From contig JAKLKA010000063.1 of NCBI GenBank assembly GCA_023150915.1, positions 1-37,910 of the forward strand: 37,910 nucleotides of DNA. Direction: 5' to 3'. The notes beneath the pieces were generated by a model. It worked only from the letters and a program-made list of their open reading frames with translations, was not told the origin of the DNA and did no database searches. This document shows positions 25,162 through 32,313 of the stretch, in pieces; within the stretch, counting starts at the first letter, position 1; each line of letters opens with the position of its first letter. This stretch comes from Polyangiaceae bacterium. GTDB lineage: Bacteria > Myxococcota_A > Polyangia > Polyangiales > Polyangiaceae. A program made the translations under genes and the position numbers.

Positions 25162-25791
25162 ATGAGCAATCTCGAACCCACTGTGCGCACCACCCTCTCT
25201 CGCCGGAAGGAACGCGGCTCGTACGACCGCGACACCGTCTTCGGAATCATCGACGAGGCCCGGATCTGCCACGTCGGGTTCGTCCACGAGGGGCACCCGT
25301 TCGTGCTGCCCACCGCCCACGTTCGGGTGGGGGGGGCGGTGTATCTCCATGGCGCACTGCGCGGCCGCATGCTCGGCGCCGCGTGCGCTGGGGCGTGCCT
25401 GACCTTCACCTTGCTCGACGGACTGGTGCTCGGCCGCAGCGCCATGCATCACTCGATGAACTATCGCTCCGTCGTGGTGCTGGCGCGGGGGCGCGACGTC
25501 ACCGACCGCGACGAGAAGGCGGCAGCGCTCGCCGCGCTGGTCGAACGCGCGGTGCCCGGTCGCTCTCGCGAGGTGCGTCCGCCGAACGAGGCAGAGCTGG
25601 CGGCCACGCGGGTGGTGGCGTTTGCGATCGAAGAGGCCTCGGCCAAGATCCGCTCCGGCCCGCCGGTGGATCTTGCTTCGGACCTCGAGGCGCGGTGCTG
25701 GGCGGGGGTCATTCCCCTTGCACTGGTTGCCGGGTCGCCCGAGCCTGACCCCCTGATGCGCGCAGGGATTGCGCAGCCTCCGCGGGTTTGA
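25162..25791 (+). CDS. Pyridoxamine 5'-phosphate oxidase-family (NimA-like) flavoprotein
   Basis: 209 residues from the ATG at 25162 (MSNLEPTVRTTLSRR), with AGGGTG eight bases upstream; the frame is open much further back through the opposite gene, but no start there makes sense. The fold is the split-barrel FMN-binding type: DRDTVFGIIDEARICHVGFV, HPFVLPTAHVRVGGAVYLHG, and the characteristic HHSMNYRSVVVLARGRDV strand pair. Relatives bind FMN and reduce small substrates; some confer 5-nitroimidazole resistance. Its position opposite a MocR gene is a recurrent arrangement and suggests that the MocR protein controls it in response to a PLP-related signal. The substrate is not known. Confidence 0.85.
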   Translation: MSNLEPTVRTTLSRRKERGSYDRDTVFGIIDEARICHVGFVHEGHPFVLPTAHVRVGGAVYLHGALRGRMLGAACAGACLTFTLLDGLVLGRSAMHHSMNYRSVVVLARGRDVTDRDEKAAALAALVERAVPGRSREVRPPNEAELAATRVVAFAIEEASAKIRSGPPVDLASDLEARCWAGVIPLALVAGSPEPDPLMRAGIAQPPRV

Positions 25792-25844
25792 GCTGATCTT
25801 CGTCACTGGCGCCCGCCGCCGATCCTGGCAAGATCAGGAGCACG

Positions 25845-26036
25845 ATGTTGCGCACGCTCTCCGCCGCTGGCCTCGCCCTCGCGTTGTTCGGCGTCCTCGC
25901 GCCGTCCGCCCCCTCTGCTCGCGCTGGCGAGCCCGCCGAAGCGGCGGACGTCTACGTCTGCCCCATGCACCCCGAGGTCACCGACACCAAGCCCAGTCGC
26001 TGTCCGAAGTGCAAGATGAAGCTGGTACCCAGGTAG
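25845..26036 (+). CDS. Small exported heavy-metal-binding domain protein
   Basis: 63 residues. The ATG at 25845 has AGGAG (25836-25840) four bases upstream. Residues 1-27 form a Sec signal peptide with an ARA cleavage site. The mature peptide is essentially one heavy-metal-binding domain: YVCPMHPEVTDTKPSRCPKC followed by KMKLVP, with C39, M41, H42, C53 and C56 as likely ligands. The same YxCPMHP module sits at the N-terminus of copper/silver efflux proteins; as a free periplasmic peptide it probably binds or hands over Cu or another soft metal. No metal exporter lies adjacent. Confidence 0.85.
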   Translation: MLRTLSAAGLALALFGVLAPSAPSARAGEPAEAADVYVCPMHPEVTDTKPSRCPKCKMKLVPR

Positions 26037-26038
26037 CT

Positions 26039-26752
26039 TCAGTTCCGGCGTGCCTTCTTCGCCTCTTCGCCGACCTTCTCGAGCATGCGGGCCAGCTCGG
26101 CCATGGCCTCGGGGCTGGCCTTGCCGGGCGGTGACGCCGCGCCGCGCGCGGGGGGTGGGTTCGACGGGGGCTTTCGCCCCGCAGCGCGCCAGCCCGACCA
26201 CGTCGGGGGCGGGCGCCAGGCAACGGCATCGACGCGCTCGGCGTTGGGGGCTCGGCGCGACCGCCCGCCGCCCCGCGCCAGGTGGCCGAGAAGCTTCCAC
26301 GCCTCGTAGCCATCGAGCGGCGGGACCGGGAGCAAGTTGATGGCCATCAGCCACAGGTTGGTGAAGGTGAACACGCTCACCAGCTCGGCCACGAACGGCG
26401 TACGCGGTCGGCCGACCAGGGCGAGGCCGGCGAAGGTGACCGCGAGCACGACGGCCTGCGCCAGCACGCCGCCCCAGGCGATGGCCCCGCGCTGCGTGGG
26501 GGTGGCGCGACCCGACCAGTGACACAGACCACCGAAGCCGGTGATGTCGATGCCCTCGACGCGCAGGCGGAACGCCCGGACCAGGAAGGCGTGGCCCAGC
26601 TCGTGGATCAAGACCAGCAGGAAGAACCCAGCCCAGAAGCCCGGCGCGAAGCGAAACCCGCTGAACACCAGGGCGCCGAGGGGGATCGTCCAGTGCAGCC
26701 GGATCGGGATGCCGCGCAGGCGGGCGACGGTCAGGGAGCCGCGTTCGAGCAT
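26039..26752 (-). CDS. Site-2-type intramembrane metalloprotease (M50 family)
   Basis: 237 residues from the ATG at 26752 (MLERGSLTVARLRGIPIRLHW); longer open frame upstream overlaps the divergent GDT1 gene and is unlikely. Motifs: zinc-binding HELGH (H50-H54) within a membrane helix, and NLLPVPPLDGYEAW with the third ligand D147. About five membrane segments. The last about 85 residues are a Pro/Ala/Arg-rich cytoplasmic tail (PPPTWSGWRAAGRKPPSNP) ending in a short charged helix. S2P-type enzymes cleave membrane-embedded anti-sigma or regulatory proteins; the compact N-terminus without a PDZ domain resembles the SpoIVFB-like/rhomboid-independent group. No obvious substrate is adjacent. It diverges from the GDT1 gene with a 67-base gap. 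Confidence 0.88.
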   Translation of the reverse strand: MLERGSLTVARLRGIPIRLHWTIPLGALVFSGFRFAPGFWAGFFLLVLIHELGHAFLVRAFRLRVEGIDITGFGGLCHWSGRATPTQRGAIAWGGVLAQAVVLAVTFAGLALVGRPRTPFVAELVSVFTFTNLWLMAINLLPVPPLDGYEAWKLLGHLARGGGRSRRAPNAERVDAVAWRPPPTWSGWRAAGRKPPSNPPPARGAASPPGKASPEAMAELARMLEKVGEEAKKARRN

Positions 26753-26819
26753 GGCCGCTGCATCGTAATCACCCGGCGGACCTTGCCCAAGGGGGGCCTC
26801 CGAGTGGTAGTTGGACCCG

Positions 26820-27092
26820 ATGGACCCCAAGCTCTTTGCCACGGTTTTTGCCACGGTGTTCTTGGCCGAGCTCGGTGACAAGACCCAGCTGGCCACGCTG
26901 CTCTATGCCTCGGACGGCAAAATCTCGAAGTGGACGGTCTTCGCGGGGGCTTCGCTGGCGCTGGTGGCCACGTCGGCCATTGGAGTGGTGGGCGGCGCCG
27001 TGATCTCGCGCTACGTCTCCGAGAGGGTGCTGCATTGGGTCGCGGGGGTCGGGTTCGTGGCGGTCGGGGTTTGGACTTTGGTGAAGGCGTGA
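26820..27092 (+). CDS. Half-size GDT1/TMEM165-family (UPF0016) cation transporter
   Basis: 90 residues from the ATG at 26820. It contains one copy of the family unit: the ELGDKT signature (residues 17-22) in FATVFLAELGDKTQLATLLY, then two more membrane helices (FAGASLALVATSAIGVVGGA and HWVAGVGFVAVGVWTLV). Usual members are about 200 residues with two inverted copies of this unit, so this is a half-size protein that would have to form a dimer or pair with a second half. Family members move Mn2+ and Ca2+. The GTGA overlap with the dipeptidase start indicates co-translation. Confidence 0.85.
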   Translation: MDPKLFATVFATVFLAELGDKTQLATLLYASDGKISKWTVFAGASLALVATSAIGVVGGAVISRYVSERVLHWVAGVGFVAVGVWTLVKA

Positions 27093-28408
27093 GGGCCCTG
27101 GCCGGTGTCGCGCTCTTGTTGCTGGCGGTCGCCTGCGCGCAAGGGGCACCGCTGGCCGGCGACCCGCAGCCGCCGCCCCCGAGCCCCGCCGTCAGCGTGC
27201 GCGCGGCCGAGCTGCCCACGGCCCAGCCAAGCGCGCCGCCCGCGCCACCGCCGCCACAGGATCTCGACGCCCGGTCCAGCGAGCTCGCCCGGCGGTTCAT
27301 CATCCTCGACGGTCACATCGACGTCCCGCACCGGCTGTGGTCGTCGCGGGACAAGGCTGGCCAGCTCACCGAGGACGTCACCGCACGCACCGAGAAGGGG
27401 GACTTCGACTTTCCGCGCGCCCGGGCCGGCGGGCTCGACGCGCCATTCATGAGCATCTACGTGCCCGCCAAGCTCGAGGCGGGGGGCGCCAAGAAGCTGG
27501 CCGACCAGCTGATCGATCTGGTCGAAGGCATCGCGAAGAAGGCGCCCGACGACTGCCGCATTGCGCGCTCGGTGGCCGAGGTCCGAGAGAACGCCAAGCA
27601 AGGCAAGCTCTCGCTGCTCTTGGGGATGGAGAACGGCTCACCCATCGAGAAGAAGCTCGAGAACGTGACGCACTTCCACGGGCGCGGCGTTCGGTACATC
27701 ACCCTGGCGCACTCGAAGGACAACCATCTCTCGGACTCGTCGTACGACGACCGTCACACCCACAAGGGGCTCAGCCCCTTCGGCGAGAAGGTCGTCGGCG
27801 AGATGAATCGCCTGGGAATCATGGTCGATGTCTCGCACCTCTCGGACGACGCATTCTGGGACGTGATGGTAGCCAGCAAGGCGCCGGTCGTGGCTACCCA
27901 CTCGTCGTGTCGCCACTTCACCCCCGGCTGGTCGCGCAACATGAGCGACGAGATGATCTCGGCGCTGGCCAAGAAGGGCGGGGTGATCCAGATCAACTTC
28001 GGGTCTGGGTTCATCGACGAGAAGATCCAGAAGGCCGAAAGCCAGCGCTGGAAGGACCGCGCGGCGTTGCTGAAGAAGCACAAGCTCGAGTCGAGCGACC
28101 CCAAGGCCAAGCCCTTGCTGGCGAAGTTCGAGAAGGACAGCCCCCCGAAGTTCGCCACGGTGGCGCAGGTGGCCGACCACATCGATCACGTGAAGAAGCT
28201 GGTGGGTGTCGACCACGTGGGCCTGGGCAGCGATTTCGACGGTGTGGGCGACTCGCTGCCGACCGGCCTGAAGGACGTGTCGCAGTACCCCGGGCTGATC
28301 AAGGTGTTGCTCGAGCGCGGCTACACCGAGGCCGAGATCGAGAAGATCTGCTCGGGCAACGTGCTGCGAGTGTGGGAAGCGGTGGAAGCTTTCGCCGGCA
28401 AGCGCTGA
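27089..28408 (+). CDS. Lipoprotein membrane dipeptidase (renal dipeptidase family, M19)
   Basis: 439 residues from the GTG at 27089, overlapping the GDT1 stop (GTGA). The signal ends LAVAC (Cys16); residues about 20-58 are a Pro-rich spacer. The M19 barrel starts with ILDGHIDVPHRLW (zinc ligands H76, D78). GMENGSPIE carries the bridging glutamate, THSSCRHF and HIDHVKKLVGVDHVG supply later histidines, and GLGSDFDGV the active-site aspartate. YITLAHSKDNHLSDSSYD and MVDVSHLSDDAFWDVM are family landmarks. These binuclear zinc enzymes hydrolyse dipeptides, including D-amino-acid dipeptides; with a lipid anchor it likely works in the periplasm, perhaps on peptidoglycan-derived peptides. Confidence 0.92.
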   Translation: MRALAGVALLLLAVACAQGAPLAGDPQPPPPSPAVSVRAAELPTAQPSAPPAPPPPQDLDARSSELARRFIILDGHIDVPHRLWSSRDKAGQLTEDVTARTEKGDFDFPRARAGGLDAPFMSIYVPAKLEAGGAKKLADQLIDLVEGIAKKAPDDCRIARSVAEVRENAKQGKLSLLLGMENGSPIEKKLENVTHFHGRGVRYITLAHSKDNHLSDSSYDDRHTHKGLSPFGEKVVGEMNRLGIMVDVSHLSDDAFWDVMVASKAPVVATHSSCRHFTPGWSRNMSDEMISALAKKGGVIQINFGSGFIDEKIQKAESQRWKDRAALLKKHKLESSDPKAKPLLAKFEKDSPPKFATVAQVADHIDHVKKLVGVDHVGLGSDFDGVGDSLPTGLKDVSQYPGLIKVLLERGYTEAEIEKICSGNVLRVWEAVEAFAGKR

Positions 28409-28411
28409 GCT

Positions 28412-28966
28412 TCAGCCCCCGCGCTTCACCCAGGGAACGTCCGCCACGCCGCTGTCGTGGTTGGCGCGACGCGCCAGCACGAACAACAGATCGCTGAGCC
28501 GGTTCAAGTACACGATCAGCTCGCTGCGCACCGGCGAATTCCGGCGCAGCGCCACCGCCCCACGCTCGGCCCGGCGGCAGATGGTGCGGGCGGCGTGCAG
28601 CAAAGCGGCCCCCGCCGTGCCCCCGGGAAGCACGAAGGCAGAGAGCGCGGCCATTCCGGCCTCGGCCGCGTCGATGGCCTGCTCGAGCCGCTCGATGTCG
28701 GCGGCCCCGAGCAGAGCCATCTTCATGCGGGCCTCGTGACCTGGCACGCAGGCGAGCTCTGCCCCCAGCGTGAACAGGTCACTCTGCACCGCGGCCAAGA
28801 TCTCGTCTATTTCGGCGGGCAGCCCCGCCGCGCGTGCCACACCAATCGACGCGTTGGTCTCATCGACGTTGCCGTAGGCATCCACCCGGGCATCGTCTTT
28901 GTCCACACGTGTCCCACCGAAGAGCCCGGTCGAGCCGGAATCCCCGGTCTTGGTGTAGATCTTCAC
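28412..28966 (-). CDS. Cob(I)alamin adenosyltransferase, PduO type
   Basis: 184 residues from a GTG at 28966 that overlaps the carD stop (GTGA). The N-terminal KIYTKTGDSGSTGLFGG motif (residues 2-18) is the ATP-binding signature of PduO-type ATP:corrinoid adenosyltransferases, followed by VDAYGNVDETNASIG. The C-terminal pair RRAERGAVALRR and YLNRLSDLLFVLARRAN supplies cobalamin-site residues of the five-helix trimer. It makes adenosylcobalamin from cob(I)alamin and ATP for B12-dependent enzymes. The open frame extends into carD, but the GTG gives the normal family N-terminus. Confidence 0.93.
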   Translation of the reverse strand: MKIYTKTGDSGSTGLFGGTRVDKDDARVDAYGNVDETNASIGVARAAGLPAEIDEILAAVQSDLFTLGAELACVPGHEARMKMALLGAADIERLEQAIDAAEAGMAALSAFVLPGGTAGAALLHAARTICRRAERGAVALRRNSPVRSELIVYLNRLSDLLFVLARRANHDSGVADVPWVKRGG

Positions 28967-29478
28967 GCAGAGAAGATCTCTTGAATCTCGCCCTCGATGC
29001 TGGCTGCCGTCACCTTCTTGGCGAGCGCCAGCTCCTGAATCAAGAGCGAGCGAGCCTGGTCGAGGAGGCGGCGCTCGCCGAACGACAAGTCCTTGTCGAA
29101 CTTCAGGCGATACATGTCGCGCAGCACCTTGGCGATCTCGGCGGGCAGCCCGCTCTTGAGCATCTCGGTGTACGCGCGGAAACGGCGGTTCCACGGCTGC
29201 ACGTCCACGGCGACTTCCGGCGCACGCAGGATGTCGAGGATCTTCTCGGCTTCCTTCTTCTTCATCACCGCGCGGAGCCCCACGCGGGTTGCCGCCTCGG
29301 TCGGCACCATCACCTTGAGATCCGAGTCGACGATCTTCAGGACGTAACAGCTGGTGCGGTGCCCCCCGAAATCGCGCTCTTCGAGCTGAACCACTTCACC
29401 AACCCCGTGGGCGGGATGCACGGCCCTGTCTCCGACTTTGAAACTGGGCGCGGTCGAACCATTCACCTGCGACTGCAT
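28963..29478 (-). CDS. CarD/CdnL-type RNA polymerase-binding regulator
   Basis: 171 residues from the ATG at 29478, chosen because AGGAG lies five bases upstream; an ATG at 29499 lacks this. Residues about 12-80 are the Tudor-like RNA polymerase interaction domain (FKVGDRAVHPAHGVGEVV, VMVPTEAATRVGLRAV). Residues about 95-165 are the helical DNA-binding part: PWNRRFRAYTEMLKSG with W96 at the position of the wedge tryptophan that stabilises the upstream edge of the open promoter, and LSFGERRLLDQARSLLIQEL. Such proteins stabilise open complexes at housekeeping promoters and are essential in Myxococcus (CdnL). Linked by overlap to the cobalamin adenosyltransferase. Confidence 0.9.
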   Translation of the reverse strand: MQSQVNGSTAPSFKVGDRAVHPAHGVGEVVQLEERDFGGHRTSCYVLKIVDSDLKVMVPTEAATRVGLRAVMKKKEAEKILDILRAPEVAVDVQPWNRRFRAYTEMLKSGLPAEIAKVLRDMYRLKFDKDLSFGERRLLDQARSLLIQELALAKKVTAASIEGEIQEIFSA

Positions 29479-29531
29479 ATCCACTCCTGCTCGGCTCATC
29501 GGGGTCCCCCTGATCGACGAGTCGGAGGCGC

Positions 29532-29558
29532 TTACTACGAGCCGGCTCCCCGGGTCAA
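29532..29558 (-). promoter_or_regulatory. Possible carD promoter
   Basis: On the minus strand TTGACC (29558-29553) and TAGTAA (29537-29532) separated by 15 bases, upstream of the carD ribosome-binding site. The spacer is short, so this is a weak call. Confidence 0.25.
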
Positions 29559-29606
29559 TCACGACGCGCGCCTCGAAACGAGAATCGGGCGGCGATCGAG
29601 GCGGAA

Positions 29607-30629
29607 TCACGGCAAGTCCGTGCTCTTGTCACTCGGCGGGCTCAAGTCGAGAATTTCCCAGACCTCGGCCATGACGGCGGCGCGCAGGCCTTGCGCCAAG
29701 GGCAGCGCGTCGACCTCGACCGCCAGCCGGATCGAATCCGGCGTGGCGACGATCGAGGGCGGCGGCGCGCGATCGAGCCCCAGCAGCTTGCCCAGCCCGC
29801 TCTGCGTCAGGTCTTCCCACGCCTTTCCGAAGCGGCTGCTGGCGTCGCCCTCGGCGCTGTCGAAGCTGCCGGCGATCACGATCACCGCCGAGAGCTTGCC
29901 GCCCGCGACGGGCCGGACGGCGACGGCGACGGCGGTGGCGGTGGCCAAGAGGCCGCCAGCGCCCCGCGTCCACTCGCCGCTGAAGGGTCCGGGTGCGTAG
30001 AACCGCATCGGCGCCGACTCGAGCTCCCGGAGCGGCAAAGACGACAGCGCAGAGCCCTTCAGAGCGGAAGGCGACTTGGTCAGCTTCTGACGCGCGTACA
30101 GCTCGACGATGCGCGCCGGCAGCGCGGAGCCGACCGACACGGCGACCAGTCGGTCCTCGATCCGCACCAGTGTCTCCGGGGTCTGGCCGACGACGCCCGA
30201 AAGACGATGGATGCGCGGGTGCGGCTTGGCGATCCGGGTGCCCGCGATCAGGCGCGCCGCGAACCGCTCTTCCGCCAGCGTGGACGGCGCGCGCATGTCC
30301 GCGACGTACAGCGTTGCGTGATCGAATCCGGCGATCAGGCCGGCGTCCAGCGACCCCAGGGCGATGCCGCTCGACTTCGAGAAGGCCGCGAGGCGCGGTT
30401 TGGGCAAGAGCAGCTCGATGGCCTTGGCGAGCTCTGCGTCGGACGCCACCTCTTTGGGGCGGCCCACCACCAGCCAGCGCAGGCCGGCCGACGGAACGTA
30501 GTCGGTGAGGGGACCATCGTGGAGCGGCGGAGCCGAAGCCGGGGGCGCCTTGGCCGGCGGCGGGGGCGCTGCGCCGCCGCACCCCAGCGCCAGTGCGGCG
30601 CCCAGGCACAGCGCCCAGAGCGACCTCAC
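29607..30629 (-). CDS. Lipoprotein of unknown function
   Basis: 340 residues from a GTG at 30629 that overlaps the tyrS stop (GTGA). The signal ends LALGC (Cys17) with Leu at -4, then a Pro/Ala linker to about residue 36. The rest is a mixed alpha/beta globular domain with few cysteines and no motif I recognise; VVGRPKEVASDAELAKAIE and VVGQTPETLVRIEDRLVAVS are regular beta-alpha stretches. It is probably anchored to the outer membrane facing the periplasm. Translational coupling to tyrS suggests co-expression only. Confidence 0.7.
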   Translation of the reverse strand: MRSLWALCLGAALALGCGGAAPPPPAKAPPASAPPLHDGPLTDYVPSAGLRWLVVGRPKEVASDAELAKAIELLLPKPRLAAFSKSSGIALGSLDAGLIAGFDHATLYVADMRAPSTLAEERFAARLIAGTRIAKPHPRIHRLSGVVGQTPETLVRIEDRLVAVSVGSALPARIVELYARQKLTKSPSALKGSALSSLPLRELESAPMRFYAPGPFSGEWTRGAGGLLATATAVAVAVRPVAGGKLSAVIVIAGSFDSAEGDASSRFGKAWEDLTQSGLGKLLGLDRAPPPSIVATPDSIRLAVEVDALPLAQGLRAAVMAEVWEILDLSPPSDKSTDLP

Positions 30630-31846
30630 GGGGCGACCCGGAGCCGGCAGAACCGGCGATTCTTCGAGCCGACGCGGACCAGGTAGCTTCCGCCGGCATC
30701 CAGCGCGAAGAGCGCGTCTTTGACCACGGCTCCGTCGACCTCGACGCCCCCGCCCTGGATCAGGCGCCGCCCCTCACCGTTCGAGGAGACCAGCTTGGCG
30801 TGGGCCAGGGCCTTTGCCAAGAGCAGCTTCCCGCCCTCGGACGGCACGCTGGCCTCGGGTACCTGGTCCGGCACGCCGTCGCCCAGGTAGGTCGCGCGGA
30901 ACGTGGCTTCGGCGCTCTGGGCTCGAGCCGCATCGTGAAAGCGCGTGACCACCTCGGCGGCGAACGCGGCCTTGGCACCGATCGGGTCGTTTCGGTCGCG
31001 CAGCGCGGCGATCTCGGCGGTGGTGCGCGCCGACAAGAGCTCGTAGAAACGCCAGACGACCTGGTCGTCGATCTGCATGCACTTGCGGAACATGTCGACC
31101 GGCGCCTCGGTGAGCCCGATGTAGTTGTCCGCGGACTTGCTCATCTTCTTGCCGACCACCTGGCCGCCCTCGATGCGGGCGTCGATGCCCTCGAGGATGG
31201 GCGTGGTCATCACCAGCTGCGGCTTCTTTCCGAAGCGCTGCATCAGATCGCGCCCGACCATCAGGTTGAAGAGCTGGTCGGTGCCACCGAGCTCGACGTC
31301 GCTCTCGAGCGCCACCGAGTCGTAGCCCTGGAGCAGCGGGTAGAGCAGCTCGTGCAGATAGATGTCGCGGTGCTGCTCGAACCGCTCCCGGAAGTCGCGA
31401 CGCTCGAGCGTCCGAGCCAGCGTGCGCTTGGCGGCGAGCTCGACCACCTTGTCGAGCGACAGGCTCGCCAGCCACTCGCTGTTGTATCGAACGGTCGTCT
31501 TGACCGGGTCCAGCACCCTAAAGGCCTGTTCTTGATAGGTTTTCGCGGCTGAAAGCACCTCTTCGCGGGTCAGCCGCGGGCGCATGTCGTTCTGCCCCGT
31601 CGGGTCGCCCACCATGGCGGTGAAGTCGCCGATCAAGAACGTGACCTCGTGGCCGAAGTCCTGGAACTGACGCATCTTCTGCAGCAGCACCGTGTGACCC
31701 AAGTGCAGATCGGGTCGCGTGGGATCGAAGCCGGCTTTGATCTTGAGCGGGCGACCCGCGCGCAGCCGGTCGAGCAGCTCGTCCCGCTGCACCAGATCGA
31801 CGACTCCGCGGGTCAGCTCGGTGAATTGCTCTTCGGCGCTCGCCAT
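30626..31846 (-). CDS. tyrS: Tyrosyl-tRNA synthetase
   Basis: 406 residues, class I aminoacyl-tRNA synthetase charging tRNA-Tyr. The HIGH-type motif is HLGH (48-51) in DPTRPDLHLGHTVLLQK; GTDQLFNLMVGRDL (about 188-201) binds tyrosine and the KMSKS motif is at 234-238 (GKKMSKSADNYIGL). The C-terminal S4 RNA-binding domain spans about 340-406 (LIQGGGVEVDGAVVKD). The KMSKS spelling and length fit the TyrZ-like bacterial clade rather than the E. coli KFGKT type. The ATG at 31846 has GGAAGGAG-like bases upstream within about 12 bases (weakly spaced). No T-box leader is seen in the 83-base gap to the upstream gene. Confidence 0.96.
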   Translation of the reverse strand: MASAEEQFTELTRGVVDLVQRDELLDRLRAGRPLKIKAGFDPTRPDLHLGHTVLLQKMRQFQDFGHEVTFLIGDFTAMVGDPTGQNDMRPRLTREEVLSAAKTYQEQAFRVLDPVKTTVRYNSEWLASLSLDKVVELAAKRTLARTLERRDFRERFEQHRDIYLHELLYPLLQGYDSVALESDVELGGTDQLFNLMVGRDLMQRFGKKPQLVMTTPILEGIDARIEGGQVVGKKMSKSADNYIGLTEAPVDMFRKCMQIDDQVVWRFYELLSARTTAEIAALRDRNDPIGAKAAFAAEVVTRFHDAARAQSAEATFRATYLGDGVPDQVPEASVPSEGGKLLLAKALAHAKLVSSNGEGRRLIQGGGVEVDGAVVKDALFALDAGGSYLVRVGSKNRRFCRLRVAP

Positions 31847-31929
31847 GCGAAAGGCTCCGGAAGGAGAGTGATTTCTCGCTCTCCTTGCCGCGTTCTGCTC
31901 CGGAAAGCTACTGCCGAAGCGGCGTTGCC

Positions 31930-32256
31930 TCAGTCGTCGTCGTCGTCGCTGTCGTCGCCACCGCTGATGGCAGTGTGCCGGCTGGCGTTCACGAGCTCTT
32001 TCAGCTCTTTGCCGACCTTGAAGAACGGCAGGCGCTTGGCCGGCACCGGCACTGGCTGCCCAGTGCGCGGGTTGCGACCGTCGTACGGTTTGTACGGGCG
32101 CACGGTGAAGCTGCCGAAGCCACGGATTTCAATGCCTTCGCCTTTCTGCAAGGCCTCGGTCATCGCATCGAAGACGCAGTTGACGACCATCTCGGCGCGG
32201 GCCTTGGTCAGGTCCCCGCGGGCCGCGATGGCTTCGATGAGCTCGCTCTTGGTCAT
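31930..32256 (-). CDS. IHF/HU-family DNA-binding protein with acidic tail
   Basis: 108 residues from the ATG at 32256. The first about 92 residues follow the HU/IHF fold and are closest in feel to IHF-beta: MTKSELIEAIAARGDLTKAR, GEGIEIRGFGSFTVRPYKP, GRNPRTGQPVPVPAKRLPFF and KVGKELKELVN. The RNPRTG loop contains the DNA-intercalating proline arm. The added C-terminus, HTAISGGDDSDDDDD, is a run of aspartates not present in ordinary HU or IHF and may tune DNA affinity or interactions. Dimeric nucleoid-bending protein. GGAGGAGG lies 11 bases upstream, GAGGGG one base upstream. Confidence 0.9.
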   Translation of the reverse strand: MTKSELIEAIAARGDLTKARAEMVVNCVFDAMTEALQKGEGIEIRGFGSFTVRPYKPYDGRNPRTGQPVPVPAKRLPFFKVGKELKELVNASRHTAISGGDDSDDDDD

Positions 32257-32284
32257 GCCCCTCGAGCCTCCTCCGGAAAGCCTG

Positions 32285-32313
32285 ATGCTTCGCCCTAACG
32301 CCTCAATTGTCAA
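32285..32313 (-). promoter_or_regulatory. Possible promoter of the IHF/HU-type gene
   Basis: Minus-strand perfect TTGACA (32313-32308), 17-base spacer and AAGCAT (32290-32285). The -35 partly overlaps the end of the upstream glycosyltransferase gene. The -10 matches at only three positions. Confidence 0.4.
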
